Assembly: GCF_019175385.1 (NCBI RefSeq) | Contig: NC_083337.1 | Coordinates: 23,692,385 to 23,756,384 of the forward strand | Direction: 5' to 3' | Source of the DNA: Lycium barbarum | Lineage: Eukaryota; Streptophyta; Magnoliopsida; Solanales; Solanaceae | Length of the DNA: 64,000 nucleotides | Shown here: positions 11,968 to 24,161 of the stretch, piece by piece | How positions within the stretch are numbered: the first letter of the stretch is position 1 | Layout of the letters: each line of letters starts with the position of its first letter | The notes under the pieces: generated by a model | What the model was told of the DNA's origin: nothing | The model's input: the letters and a program-made list of their open reading frames with translations, nothing else | Databases searched by the model: none | Program-made: the position numbers and the translations under genes

Positions 11968-12095
11968 TCAAACTTGTTTAATATTTTTCAACAAGTGTGT
12001 AATCTGTTGCAACAACCCCCACACATGTTCCAACAACCTCCTCAGTTGTTGCAGCATATTCTTCAGCTGTTGGAAAAACCAAAACAGTTGCTGCA
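11968..12095. repeat. TTGTTGCAACAA-type array (third tract, split by solo LTR)
   Basis: The tract continues from 9290-9379 across the solo LTR. Words include CTGTTGCAACAACC, GTTCCAACAACC and AGTTGTTGCAGCA. It ends exactly where the family D LTR starts at 12096. Confidence 0.75.
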
Positions 12096-14914
12096 CGCCA
12101 CGACCCAAGTTACCGATCGTGCGGGCACCTACCTTATTATCACTAGTAGGCGAACCCTTACCCATTAAACAATTAATCATTAGCCAATTTCAACTTCTTT
12201 AATCATTTATTAACAGTCAATAGATAAGTCAATGAATTAATAAATAAAACAAGTCATAATTAATAGATAATATAAATGCGGAAGTCTTAACTATTACACC
12301 CCCAGAATCTGAAAGTCATTGTACAAGGACTCTAACCAACAATGTCTAAAGAATGAAGTATATCTCAAATATATTAACAAATAATATCTAGAATGAAATT
12401 AGACATCTAGAAAGAGAGATCTTCAAGTGGTATGGCATGGGTAGAAGCTCACCCTCGGATCTGATTGAGCAAACTAGCTTCAAGCTAGAGATGTAGCCGG
12501 GATGAAATCTCTGGAACACAATCTGCACTCAAGAAGGTTGCAGCAAGGTAGTATCAGTACAAACACTATGTACCGGTAAGCATCATAGGTTGACTAAGAT
12601 TAGTTCACGCATATAAATATAAAATCAACAAGATAAACTGATAGGCACTCAATACTCTAATTCAAGTCACAGAACCTCTCATAACAGAATCACAGCCTAA
12701 GATGAAGCCTCAAAACCACTAGTCTGTTAAGTTTCAATAATCTCTCCTAATAATCATAAGTCCAAGTTTCGTCCCGAGGTAGAGTCAGTAATCCACAATT
12801 AAACTCAGTTAATGGTCATATTGATATCACAATAGGCAATCAACATCCATATAAAAATCAGAACCAAGTGAGCATATAAAATTGTAGACTAAAATTTAAT
12901 GATGTGCAATGCAAAATATGATAATGTGCAATGCACTGGCCAATCACTCGAACTGTACACACATGCTAACTGATGTCATTGCTCAGTAGTCATGACCTGT
13001 AGGGGAGGTGTCCATGTACCACACATTCCGGATTCACTCCTCGGACCCGAGCATAAACTTCCGCTCTGGAAAGAACCTCGTACTCAGGCCATATCAATAT
13101 ATCCCTCATTTTCAGAACAAACCTCGGACCACGAGCCATAATCTAAGTCACATATGTGCCTTTCCATATATCTGTATGTAACGGTATTACCTGCCCTGTT
13201 AATATCCATGCTCAAATCATCAAGTATCACGTATCAAATAGTATCACAAGTTCAACAAGAATATTATATTAACTTCTTCACTAATTTCACATCACAATGT
13301 ATGTCTCAACGTATTTCAGTTCATTAGTATGTATGGACTATGAACAATTAGCAATATCAATGTCAAATACAAGGCGTCATGCCACAAGTCTTCCAAACCA
13401 TTTCCATCATCCATGAGTGTATGAATGCATGAATGAGTGTAAACATAGTAAATCAATGCAAACCCGTAAAGTAACAGTGAAGGTACAAGTCACAAGCCAC
13501 AAGTCATATCAAGACTTGGATCAACTCAACTATGAAATGAATTATACAAACGGTTTCAACCAACATAAGAGTCTATGCCTCTCTTTACTTCCTCATATAG
13601 CAAGTACGCCTCGTAACTAAGTCTTGTATCACCAAGAAACTGCACTCTTCTATATATTATCATCAACAGAATATCATACATCAAGTGTTCATCTACGTAC
13701 TATCATAAATATATAAACCACAATTCAGGTCTAAACTTAGTATCCTTCTTTTATCCGATAATATATGTCACAATAAGATAGAACTGAGTGTAACACGACA
13801 ATTTAGGCAATAAGTCTAATCACAATAATAGGGCAACAAGCCACCGTCAACAATAATCAACCTAGTAGAAATCCATCCCGAATCACCACAGTATGAATAC
13901 AGCTACACCTCATATTTCAATACATAACGTAATGGCGACGAGCCTACAAAATTAGAAGTCATACCAACCTAGCTAATATCCAACCAAAACACCATGTCCG
14001 AAGACCTAATCATGCTTTCTCCTGTCAATTCTACACAATGTGTATGTTTCGCTAATCAAAGTCTAACTAAAGTAAGCCATAACATACCTGGAATGCAGAA
14101 CAGGGGCCATGAACTACTCCACACGAGTCTTCTATTTCCGAAGTGCCTCATAACGGTCAAAGTCTAACAATATGATGCTAAGTAAGTAACAAACCATTAA
14201 TTTAAACAAGAACAACAATTTGGGGAAGAAGACCCAGTAACTTCTACCATCTTCAATGGATGAAACCATCCTTTAATGGTGAACTTATCACAACTTCTAT
14301 ATCTACAATCATTAACCTTCATTCCATGAGTTTCTAATCAATTTACCCTTCCAAACAGATTTTAGGACAAAATTTCTATTTTTATTTGAACCATAAGTCT
14401 CAACATGCAATTTCAACCATAAGAAATCAAATTCACTTCTTAGAAGGTGATAATCTATACTCCTAGATGATTAATCAACAACCCACCAATTATTTAAGGG
14501 TTTACTAATTCTAGGGTTCTAGGATTTCACCCACCATTGATGGACATCAAAAAAATATGGAACTTGAAGAAGAAAGGAAAAGGAACAAATAGAGATGGGG
14601 ACTTACCCTCCAAGACGCTTTCACCAATGAATGAAGTGAATTTTGCCTCTTTCTCTCTTGAAAACTAACTTTGGGGTCTTGGGAATAATGGTTAGGAGTT
14701 GGAGTATTAAAAAAGAGTATTCTGCCCCCGTCGGTCGCAGGTAGCGGTCTAGACCACTGCAGCAGCCTTTTGGTCGCTGCCAGTGGCCAGCTGGAACAGT
14801 CCGTACTAAAATGGTCATATCTCCCTCATACGGAGGCGAAACACGACAATTCTTTTTCCTATAACTTCATAATTTCGATACGGATCTAATGGTTTGAAAA
14901 TCACCCAAAACAAA
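12096..14914 (-). mobile_element. LTR family D copy A, first part (minus strand)
   Basis: It is homologous base by base to 34424-36783 and beyond. The expected TGTCACGACCC end reads CGCCACGACCC here (two T-to-C changes). No primer-binding site follows, so this is the 3' LTR of a minus-strand element whose internal region lies right of 28529. The chromodomain Ty3 element interrupts it at 14914; the rest is 28163-28529. Together the pieces give 3186 bp. Near 14725-14800 it carries a 'ggtcgc...cagcagcc' inverted-word cluster. No genes were seen. Confidence 0.85.
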
Positions 14915-15309
14915 TGTAACAACCTATTTTGTCATTATAGTCCTTTTGGCACTTTCATCACTTCTGAGCGTTTATTGACTCATTTTAACCCGAGATTGAC
15001 TTTTGGGCAAACGAACCTTTTTTGGAGTTTTGTCAACTCTAAGAGGTTCAAATGGTTGTTTAGAACTTTTATGTATGATTGGTTCGGTTCCAAATGCATT
15101 TTAGCGCATCTCGGGACTTTGGATGGGAAATGGGAAGTAAGCACCGATGGTTGACTCTGTCAACGAGACCTCCGTTGGAAATTACGAGACCACAAATGCG
15201 TTTGTAGAGTATTTTTGTATGAGTTTAAGTGGTCGGGCTATGAGCAGATGGCCTTGAGAATAACCTGGAAATTCGATGGAAGACTTAGAAAACATGGGCA
15301 ATTCTGGTG

Positions 15310-15480
15310 TCTAGTCCCCGCAACGGCGGCACCAGAGCTGCCCCAGCGATACCGGTATGGTGGTGTAGTAGCTGATGGGGTAGTCATGAGTAGATTGGCC
15401 TTCACGACTGCAGCGGTGTCCCCGACGCTGCAGCGGCGGCGCTGTAGCAGCAACACCCTCACCGTGGCGGTCACGGGCAG
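15310..15480. repeat. GC-rich inverted-word cluster, family C LTR
   Basis: Variants of GCAGCGGCGGCGCTGTAGC and CCGC...GCGG halves are clustered just upstream of the TATA-like site. The same cluster, with some changes, lies at 25655-25810 in the 3' LTR. Confidence 0.65.
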
Positions 15481-16559
15481 TGTTACTTCATTTAATGTGT
15501 CTTAAATAAGACTTAGACCCTCATTCTTTCATAACTTGGTATTGGAGCCTAGAGAAACTAGTCTTGGAGATAATTTGGAGGTAAACTTTGCCCAATCCTT
15601 TACTCTTCTCTTTTATCATCGTCATTTTAGAATCATCCCTTCCTTTTTTCAATCCCTTAAAAGTAAAATTTGAAGAAGGGATTTGGGAGACTTCTCCCTT
15701 GGGTTATAATTGATAAAATTGATGATGTCAATACTAAAATATGATGAATCTAAGCTTAGTGATCATATATCTTCCACTTTTAATGTCGAATTTCAGATTT
15801 GGGGAATTAGGGTTCATACTGAATTTGGGGGTTTTGCTAGAAATCAGATTGGGGAATAGTTCTTGAGCTAAATCAACAATAAATGATTGGGTTATGATTA
15901 CTTCAGATTCAATTTGGTATTTTACATGTGAACTTCCCGTTTCGCCCTTGTGGGCCCGTTTTCCCAATTTTTAGGGTTAAATTGGACCTAATGGATATCA
16001 TAGAAATATTAGTATCGATATTCATGATTTCTAATTTAGAATTCTGTTATTATTAGACTAATTTGGTTCTGAGCTTCAGAGGAAGGGCAAGGCAATAGAG
16101 TGACTTGTTGGTGTTACAGTTCGGCAGCTCAGGTAGTTTATGGTTTACCTTTGGTGAGACTTAGTACAGTAAATCACATATTTAGATTATGATGTGGGAG
16201 ACATCATGTGAACCTTCGGGTGTGAAGTTGGGATGGATATTTCCTGAGGTTGGGCCCTGATGTGTGCTGGGACTAGCCATCCCATTATATGTGTTGATTG
16301 TTTAATGGTGTTGGCTGGATGCCAAGTGTTGTTGGTACATAGCGAATGTCTCTTGTTGTCCTTATTGGGGACAGGATTGGCATACCCTTGTTGGTATTTG
16401 TATTATTGATATATTATTGGCGTATCCGCTTTTGGTATTTGATTATATATATGTTGGCATACCCATTGTTGGTATTGTGATGTGATATATTTGTTGGTTA
16501 CCCCGTTGAGGTACTTGTGATATTGAGCTTACTTGTTGATGATTTATATATGTAGTGCA

Positions 16560-16860
16560 CGCATATTCTCATATTATCATGCATGGCCAATATCCGGTGA
16601 TGATCCGGTATCGTGAAACTGATATTTGATAAACTCTTTTACTTGAGTGACTTGGAAAAAGGCTAATGTCCGAAAATGTTTATATGAAACTGATACTTGA
16701 TAAACTCTTTTACTTGAGTGATTGTAAGGAGGCTGATGTCCAAGGTTCAATTCCGGAATCGCAGATTTATGAAACTCATATGTGATAACTCTTTTTAGTG
16801 ATTGTGAGGAGGCCGATGTCCGATGGTATATTCGGGCATCGTTGTTGCATGGCCGTTTCC
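16560..16860. repeat. Four ~65-75-bp imperfect repeats in family C LTR
   Basis: Units contain GAAACTGATA(C/T)TTGATAAACTC, TTGAGTGA and GGCCGATGTCCG followed by a TTCCGGAATCG-like end. The same block lies at 26915-27205 in the 3' LTR and, inverted, at 31610-31885 in the family C solo LTR. Confidence 0.8.
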
Positions 16861-17809
16861 GATGTTATCCCGGATTCGATTGTAGTACATGGGCTCCGCG
16901 GCTCCCCCAGAGTGGTGCCAGTGAGATTTCCCTCTTGAGCAATTAGCCAGGGTCCCGTTTGTCTATTTGGCAAAGATCCAGGACGGGTGACACTCAGACT
17001 TCGCGAGTCACTCTGGGTTGTTCTGCCAAGACATCAATATTTCCGTCTGGAGTACATGTGTACATCTTATTTGCATAGCATGGCATGACATCACATTCAT
17101 ACCATTATTGCATTGCATTGCATTATGACTTCACTGAGATGTCGTGATGACTGTATTGTGGTGGATTGTGTTGTTGATTCTATAGTGTTGATTGTTCCAG
17201 GAATTGATATGCTCAGACTTATTATATTGGGGTTAGATACTTGTATAGGTGTTTATGGATACTCGATTACGATTATATTGTGTCATGCTTGATTGTTCTA
17301 CTTGTTTATCTGCGTTATTCTCTGAATTATGTTAACTATGCTTAGTCGGCCTATGATGCCTACCGGTACTATGGTTTGTACTGACCTACACTTGTTGTAT
17401 TCTTTTATGAATGCAGAATATTAGGCTGGATCTAATTCTCTGACTCGTGGCTGATCGACTCCTTAGCTTCTACTTGAGTTTTCCAGGGTGAGCATAGCGT
17501 CCGCTGACCTCAAAGACTATTCTATTGTTATGTCTTACAGGACAAGATAAGATTTGAGACACTTTATGTATTATTATTCAGACCAGAGTTATTCGAATTT
17601 AGATGCTCTTGTATGACTAGACCAGATACTGGGGTGGTTTCATTTACTTCCGCACTTTTCTATATTATACATATTGTGAGACTTACGTCATTTACTTCTT
17701 CCGCTTTTTATTATATTTATTGATTGTGAACGTTGAGTTAAGGGTTCGCCTACCGATGGGGGAATGGTAGGTGCCCGCATGACCCAGGTTAAAATGGGTC
17801 GTGACAAGT

Positions 17810-17822
17810 TGGTATCAGAGCC
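17810..17822 (+). other. Primer-binding site (tRNA-iMet type)
   Basis: TGGTATCAGAGCC begins three bases after the 5' LTR end at 17806. Confidence 0.92.
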
Positions 17823-18017
17823 CTAGGTTACCCAATCTTTAATACAAGAGCGTGTCTAGTAGAGTCGTGGATCAGTACGATGAGCTCCCTACTTATCTGC
17901 GGGAGGCTATGGGACATTTAGGAAATCTCATCCTCTTTCTTTCCATCGTGCTACTTTATTCAAATTTGTATATAGAAAGACCAAATTGGTATCTGACTCT
18001 TATCTCTTCTTTCACAG

Positions 18018-19440
18018 ATGATGAGGACTCGAGCTATTACGGCCCGAGGTCAGATGCCGGAGCCTGCAGCTATGGATGGCACACGAGGGCGCACTAAGGT
18101 TAGAGGACGCAGCAGAATGAGAGATCGCGGGGCTGCCCCAGCCAGGGGTAGAGCTCCGACGGTGGGCCAGCGAAGAGAGGTCTCCATCTCCCAAGCCTGA
18201 GTATCAGCCGGGTAGAGACTAGACCACAGACGATGGTGTGGCCCCAGCACGAACACAGCCTGAGGTTACTTCTAACCAGGTCATGCATGACACTATGGCA
18301 AGAGTCTTACTTCATCCTGATGCCCACTAAGCGGCCGCCGGTGTTACTACTCCCGGCAGGGGTTCACAAACTAGGGTTGGGGCACAGACCCCTGAGAAGG
18401 GACCCATGGGGGTAGCACATCCTATCGTAGCTATGGCTCCCCGCATTGATGCTATACCCGCCCCTGGAGAGGATATTAGGCCCATGGATAGTGCCGTTAT
18501 GACTGCTGCTGATCATGATCTGGTTGGGAGGTTCAGGAAGTTAGAGTCGCCGAGGTTCTCTGGTACTTCGTCTGAGGATGCTTAAGAGTTTATTCTTGAT
18601 ATGCATGAGCTGCTGCACCGTATAGGTATAGTGGAGACCCACGATGTTAATTATGTGTCCTACCAGTTTCGCTGCGACACGAAGACGTGGTGGAGGTATT
18701 TCATGGCGTGCAAACCTGAGGGTTCTCCTCCGTTGACTTGGACTCAGTTCTACCGGGCCTTCCTTGAGAAGTATGTGCCCCGATCTTTGAGAGAGGATCG
18801 TAGGGAGCAGTTTCTACTCCTTGAGTAGAGGGGCATGTCCATGGAGTCTTATGTGACCCGCTTCCTTTATTTGGCCCGATACTCTACTCCGCTGATTCCT
18901 ACCGAGGCTGATAGGATCAAACGCTTTGTTGGAGGACTAGTGGGCTCTCTACAGATTCCTTGCCTTCAGGTGGAGTCTATGGGGCCTTCCTTCCAGTCCA
19001 TTATTGAGCTTGCTTTGATGGTTGAGGGCTCAAAGGCTCGTGCTTTTAGTGGTGTTGACAAGAGGCCATGTCAGACTGGCAGTTTTGGGGGTTTTGGTAC
19101 GAGAGGTGCTAATCAGTTTTCGAGGCCACCTCAGCCCTATTTCGGTCGTCCCATACCTTCAGCATTACCGACTTTCTCTAGTGGGCCACCTAGATAGAGA
19201 GCTCTTGAGAGCTCATTCTCTCGACCAGTGGATAAGACTACTTCATTCGGGTCTTCAGTTTTCGTGTTTCAGCATTCGACTCCTCTTACCTGTTTGTGTT
19301 ATGGGGAGGTTGGGCATATTTCCAAGAGATATCCCCGACCTAGGCGATATTATCAGCCACCGAGGACATCTATATCATCTGGTAGTCGAGGAGGGACTTC
19401 TCAGAGAGGCGCTACTCAGTCAGGCCGCGGTATTTCCCAT
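18018..19440 (+). pseudogene. gag of the chromovirus, broken
   Basis: It starts at an ATG at 18018 with a basic Arg/Gly-rich head, then changes frame once between about 18190 and 18400. From there it keeps one frame through gag: LVGRFRKLESPRFSG, then the core with TKTWWRYFMA and FYRAFLEKYVP. In-frame stops lie at 18583, 18826 and 19195; at each, a Gln is expected from relatives, so C-to-T change is a likely cause. The zinc knuckle near 19290-19335 reads CLCYGEVGHISKRY. The His is kept, but the second and third Cys positions of C-x2-C-x4-H-x4-C are Tyr. A Gly/Ser/Arg-rich linker follows. Not functional. Confidence 0.88.
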
Positions 19441-20229
19441 GGTTCTAGAGGTGGGTCCTCGCCAGCTAGAGGTGGTACTCAGTGTTTGAGAGAGGGATCC
19501 CAGGCTGGGCGTGGTGGAGCCCATTGTTACTCATTCCCTAGTAGGCCCGAGGCAGAGGCCTCAGATGCTGTGATCTCAGGTACCATTTCTGTCCTTCATA
19601 GAGCAGCATCTGTGTTATTTGATCCTGGATCAACTTATTCGTATGCATCTGTATTTTATGCTGTTGGTTGGGATTTACCCTGCGATAGCATAGATATACC
19701 GGTTTATGTGTCTACTCCAATCAGAGATTCTGTGGTTGTTGATCGAGTCTACAGGTCTTGTTTAGTTACTTTTATAGGGTATGATACCTGGGTAGATTTG
19801 ATGATTCTGGATATGGTGGACTTTGATATTATATTGGGTATGTCCTTACTTTTTCCTTGTCATGCGATCTTGGACTGTCAAGCCAAGACAGTCACTTTAG
19901 CCATGCCTGGCATCCCTAGGCTTGAGTGGAGAGGTACTCCTAGTCCCACTCCGAACAAGATTATTTCCTTCCTTCAGGAGAAGAAATTAGTAAGTAAGGG
20001 ATGTTTACCGTATTTAGCGCATGTTCGTGATACGGCTGTTGTATCTCTACCCCTTGAGTCTATTCCTATTGTGAGCGAGTTCGCGGAGGTGTTTCTGTCA
20101 GATTTACCGGGTATGCCACCCGGTCGTGAAATTGATTTCTGTATCGACGTAGACCCGGGTACTCATCCTATTTTCATCCCACCATATCGGATGGCACCTG
20201 CCGAGTTGAGAGAACTTGAGGAACAATTG
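19441..20229 (+). pseudogene. Aspartic protease region and RT lead-in of the chromovirus
   Basis: This is in the same frame as gag, consistent with a single gag-pol polyprotein. The retroviral-type protease active site appears as VLFDPGSTYSY near 19613-19645, and the second conserved stretch reads FDIILGMSLL near 19820-19850. The lead-in to reverse transcriptase ends with PYRMAPAELRELEEQL and a stop at 20230-20232, where relatives have Gln. This 1-kb stretch is otherwise uninterrupted. Confidence 0.88.
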
Positions 20230-20232
20230 TAG

Positions 20233-21400
20233 GATTTATTGAGCAAGGGGTTCATTAGACCGAACGTCTCCCCTTGGGGTGCTTCTGTGTTATTTGTGAA
20301 CAAGAAAGATAGGACCATGAGGATGTGCATTGATTACCGCCAGTTGAACAAGGTCATTATTCGGAACAATTGCCCTATGCCTCGTATTGATGATCTATTT
20401 GAACAGCTTCAGGGTGTTTCAGTGTTTTCTAAGATTGATTTGCATTCCGGCTATCACCAGTTAAAGATCAGGGCAGAGGATACTCCGAAGACAACATTTT
20501 GGACGAGATATGGCCACTATGAGTTTCTAGTGATGTCTTTTGGGCTTACTAATGCCCCAGCTCCATTTATGACCTTGCTGAATGACATCTTTAGGCCGTT
20601 CGTTGATTCTTTTGTAATTGTATTTATTGATGACATCTTGGTGTATTCCAAGAGTAGAGTGGAGCATGAGAACCATCTTCGTACCATCCTTGGTTTGTTG
20701 AAGAAATATAGTTTGTTTGCAAAATTTTCTAAGTGTGAGTTCTGGTTAGTGTCTGTAGCATTCTTGGGCCATATGGTGTCCAAAGAGGGGATTATAGTTG
20801 ATCCACAGAAGATTGAGGCTGTGAGGGGTTGGGCGAGGCTCGCTACTATTACCGTGATTCATAGTTTTGTGGGTTTGGCCAGTTATTATCGCCGTTTTGT
20901 GAAGGGTTTTGCTGCCATTGCTTCGTCCTTGACCAAATAGACTCAAATAGATGTTCCCTTTCAGTGGACGGATGATTGTGAGGAGAGCTTTCAAAAGCTC
21001 AAGCTTTTTTTTACCACAGCCCCGGTCCTAGCCTTACCTGTGGAGGGCAAGGACTTCGCGGTCTATTGTGATACTTCCCGTATAGGTTTGGGTGCGGTGT
21101 TGATGCAGGAGGGTAGAGTGATAGCTTATGCTTCTCGTCAGTTTAAATTTCACGAGAAGAATTACCCTACCCATGATTTATAGTTGTTGGCCGTAGTCTT
21201 CGCTTTGAAGCTTTAGAGGCATTACTTATAAGGTGTCCATTGTGAGGTTTTTACCGATCACCGTAGCCTTCAGCATGTGTTTACCAGAGAGATCTCAATT
21301 CTAGCCAGCACCAATGGATGGAGCTCCTGAAGGATTATGACATCTCCATTCTGTATCACCCTGGTAAAGTTAATGTGGTAGCTGATGCCTTGAGTCGCAA
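20233..21400 (+). pseudogene. Reverse transcriptase and RNase H of the chromovirus, broken
   Basis: Reverse transcriptase copies the element's RNA. Motifs in order: [47 protein letters not shown], and the catalytic box FIDDILVYS near 20620-20645, then FLGHMVS. A stop at 20938 ends the first open part (702 bases). RNase H follows in the same frame with [24 protein letters not shown] and FTDHRSLQH, and stops at 21181, 21214 and 21229. A frameshift near 21300 leads to the integrase lead-in with VADALSRKA. All key catalytic Asp residues of the RT box are still present. Confidence 0.9.
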
Positions 21401-21813
21401 GGCGGTGAGTATGGGGAGTTTAGCTCGATTGGTTGTTTCCGAGCATCCGTTAGCCATGGAGGTTCAGACTCTGGCCAACAGTTTTGTCCGTCTTGACATC
21501 TCGACCCCGGGCAAGATTTTGGCTTGTATAGAGGCGAGATCATCGTTATTGGATCGGATCAAGGCTCATCAGTTTAAGGATTCTCAGTTGAGCAAGATTC
21601 GAGATAGGGTGTCAAGAGGTGAGGCCAAGGAGGTCGTTATTGATTCTGAGGGCATTCTGAGGATTAGAGGACATGTATCCGTTCCTCGTGTTGGTGACTT
21701 GTTTCAGTTGATCCTATTTAAGGCCCACAGCTCTCGCTATTCCATCCATCCAGGAGTGACTAAGATGTACCATGACTTGAGACAGCATTAATGGATTTTG
21801 TCACGGGTCTTCC
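21401..21813 (+). pseudogene. Integrase N-terminal part, deleted and then interrupted
   Basis: The sequence runs to AHSSRYSIHPG and YHDLRQH (21791), which carries the His pair of the HHCC zinc finger. Then about 50 codons expected in this family, including the Cys pair, are missing. The next recognisable residues, MDFVTGLP (21790-21813), start the catalytic core in another frame. A solo LTR begins at 21814. Confidence 0.85.
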
Positions 21814-24161
21814 TGTTACACCTCGAAAACGTTCCCGTACATTTACAATGAATAGACCAACGAAGGGCATGAGTGTGCGACGTTTTACTAAGTAGGGAAT
21901 GGCGATTCATGAAGTTTTTTTGAAATAAGAAAGTTGTAGAATTTCAATTCAGCCAGTGGTCGTAAAACAGAATACGGCCCGTAAAGTGATTTACGGACCG
22001 TATACTACCATCGTCCTCTAACGTTCCAAAAATTTCAACTTCTTGTCCAAAGCTTAAATGTAAAATACGACCCAATTTACGGACCGTAAATTTAAATACG
22101 GCCCGTAAACTGTGGCCGTAAACCATCATGACCTTCAGAAAACCTTTCTGTTTTTGATATGCTTAAATACGACCACGTTATACGGCCCGTAAACTAGTAT
22201 ACGGTCCGTAAACTGTGGTTTACGACCACTGTACACCCCGACTGCTGTTCATTAAAAATCAGATTTTGAGTTATTAAAAAGGGACCCTAAGCTCATTTTA
22301 TTTCATTTCTCATCTCCACAATTCAAGAACACTCTAGAATATTCTCCAAACACTTCATCCAAGAGAATCAAAGGAACATCAAGATCAACAACATTAAATC
22401 CATGAAGCCAAGTGTATGAATCTCAAGTGAAGTTCATCCAAACCAAGAAATCTCAAAGGAGGTGAAGTAGGGTTTGGTGAAAAAGGACGGAATTCCACTC
22501 TAGACTTATTCCACCATCATCTAAGGTAAGTTTCATGACTTTATCATGTTTTTTAAAGTATTGGAAAGTTAAGACACTTGAATTGTAGCAAGATATAGAA
22601 AATGGACCATTACTGAGTGAATAGTGTCATAATTGGGTAATAGCTAGGCTGGATCATGAATGTTGGTGTGCTATGATTATGAATACGTCATAAATGACGT
22701 ATAGACCATGGAGTAGGTGTGAAGTATTCAAAATTACGATGATGAGCTAAAACCACAAAAGGTGGAGAAATTAGAGAAAATGGTGGATTTTACTTAAGGT
22801 ATATATATGACGATTGTTGATACGATATTGTAAGTGCTGTTGTAAGTGTTTGGGAGTTGAAACGAGACATGAGAAAAGTAGTAGAAACAAAGGAAACACT
22901 GCCCAATTGTCCTTAGAAATAACGACACGTTTTTATAGTCGATTAACTAATACTAAACGAATTCTCTCGTGAAGGTAGCGACGTGATATCGAAGGAGATC
23001 AAGTGGATGATAGCCTAGCTAAACGACAAAGGTATGTGATGCTAGTCCTTTCCTTCTAATGGCATGAATCCTATAGCATAAATTCCTTTCCTCTTGATGA
23101 GTTCATGTATTCCGAAGAAAGCTAAAAAGCCTATATCTATAAATGTCTATATAAGATAAGAGATATAATACTAAGATGCCATAATGATGAAGATGCTATT
23201 GATTACTCACACTCACCTTATGTGCTAATTCCTTCAAGGTGAGGCAGAATGTCAATAATTGTTCCATAATGAAATCGGGGGATCACGACCTTACGTCACC
23301 CCTATAAAGTATAGTTGATCTTGAGCTTTACGCATGTACTATAATAATATGAGCATGTCATGATAATATGACACCGCGCCTAGTTGGACGGGCAGTCACC
23401 GCTAAGGCTGGCAGCTATACGGATACACCATGACCATTTGGCATGGGCAGACACCACTAGTTGGCGGCATGAGATGGTACCCCAGACGCGGGAGGCCTGG
23501 ACGCGGGCTATTGTTATTGATTATCACACCGTTCCATTATGGACGGGCAGCTTACATATTATGCATATATGATATGATGATGAGTATGAGTAAGAAAGCA
23601 TGCATTACTTCTCTTATGATTGTCATTCAGATCCAGATGTTTCATATTGATGTTCTCATTATATTATTGTTGTCTTCCTTCATTGTTTATGCCTCTCATA
23701 CTTAGTACAATATTCGTACTGACATCTGTTTTCTTTGGACGCTGTGTTCATGCCCACAGGTAGACAGGGAGGTGAGCTTGATCCAGATCCATAGTAGCTG
23801 TCAGTTGATTGAGAGCACTCCATTGTTCGGAGGTGCTTGTGATTCTCCTTTTGGTATATATGCATATTTTGGGCACGACGAAGTCTTGTTGCGTCTATAT
23901 ATATACAGTCTGTAAGTAGAGGCTCATAGATACGCAGAGTGGGTTAGATGGTCTCACAAGATATTATTATATGTATATATTATTTTGATGGCCGAGAGGA
24001 AAATGTACATAAAATTATACTTCTACCTAAATTATGTTTTTCCTATAATTCGTGTATGAAGTTGATAAAAGGGCCTTAAGTGAGTAAGATGAGTGGTAGA
24101 GTGAGTGGTGCTCGGTGCCTAGCCCCGGGTACCCGTCGCGGCCCTTAGCTGGGTCGTGACA
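21814..24161 (+). mobile_element. Solo LTR, family B, inserted in integrase gene (2348 bp)
   Basis: It begins TGTTACACCTCG and ends GGGTCGTGACA. The flanks are CTTCC (21809-21813) and CTTCT (24162-24166), a target duplication with one change. Integrase coding resumes right after it in the frame in which it stopped, once one duplicate is discounted. No internal region remains. Family B landmarks are present in plus orientation ('gaggcagaatgtc' near 23240, 'gtgttcatgcccacagg' near 23745). Confidence 0.88.
21970..22226. repeat. Palindromic word cluster, family B LTR (TTTACGG-N-CCGTAAA)
   Basis: About eight words or half words; the best is ATTTACGGACCGTAAAT at 22075-22091. The cluster lies 160-410 bases into the LTR. 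An A/T-rich TATA-like stretch lies near 22270. Confidence 0.88.

Larger units (their letters stand above)
14915..17806 (+). repeat. 5' LTR of the chromovirus, family C (2892 bp)
   Basis: It runs from TGTAACAACC to GGGTCGTGACA. A GC-rich cluster lies at 15310-15480, a TATA-like stretch AAATAAGAC near 15505, and two internal repeat blocks at 16376-16515 (a TTGGTAT-rich motif) and 16560-16860. Confidence 0.92.
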
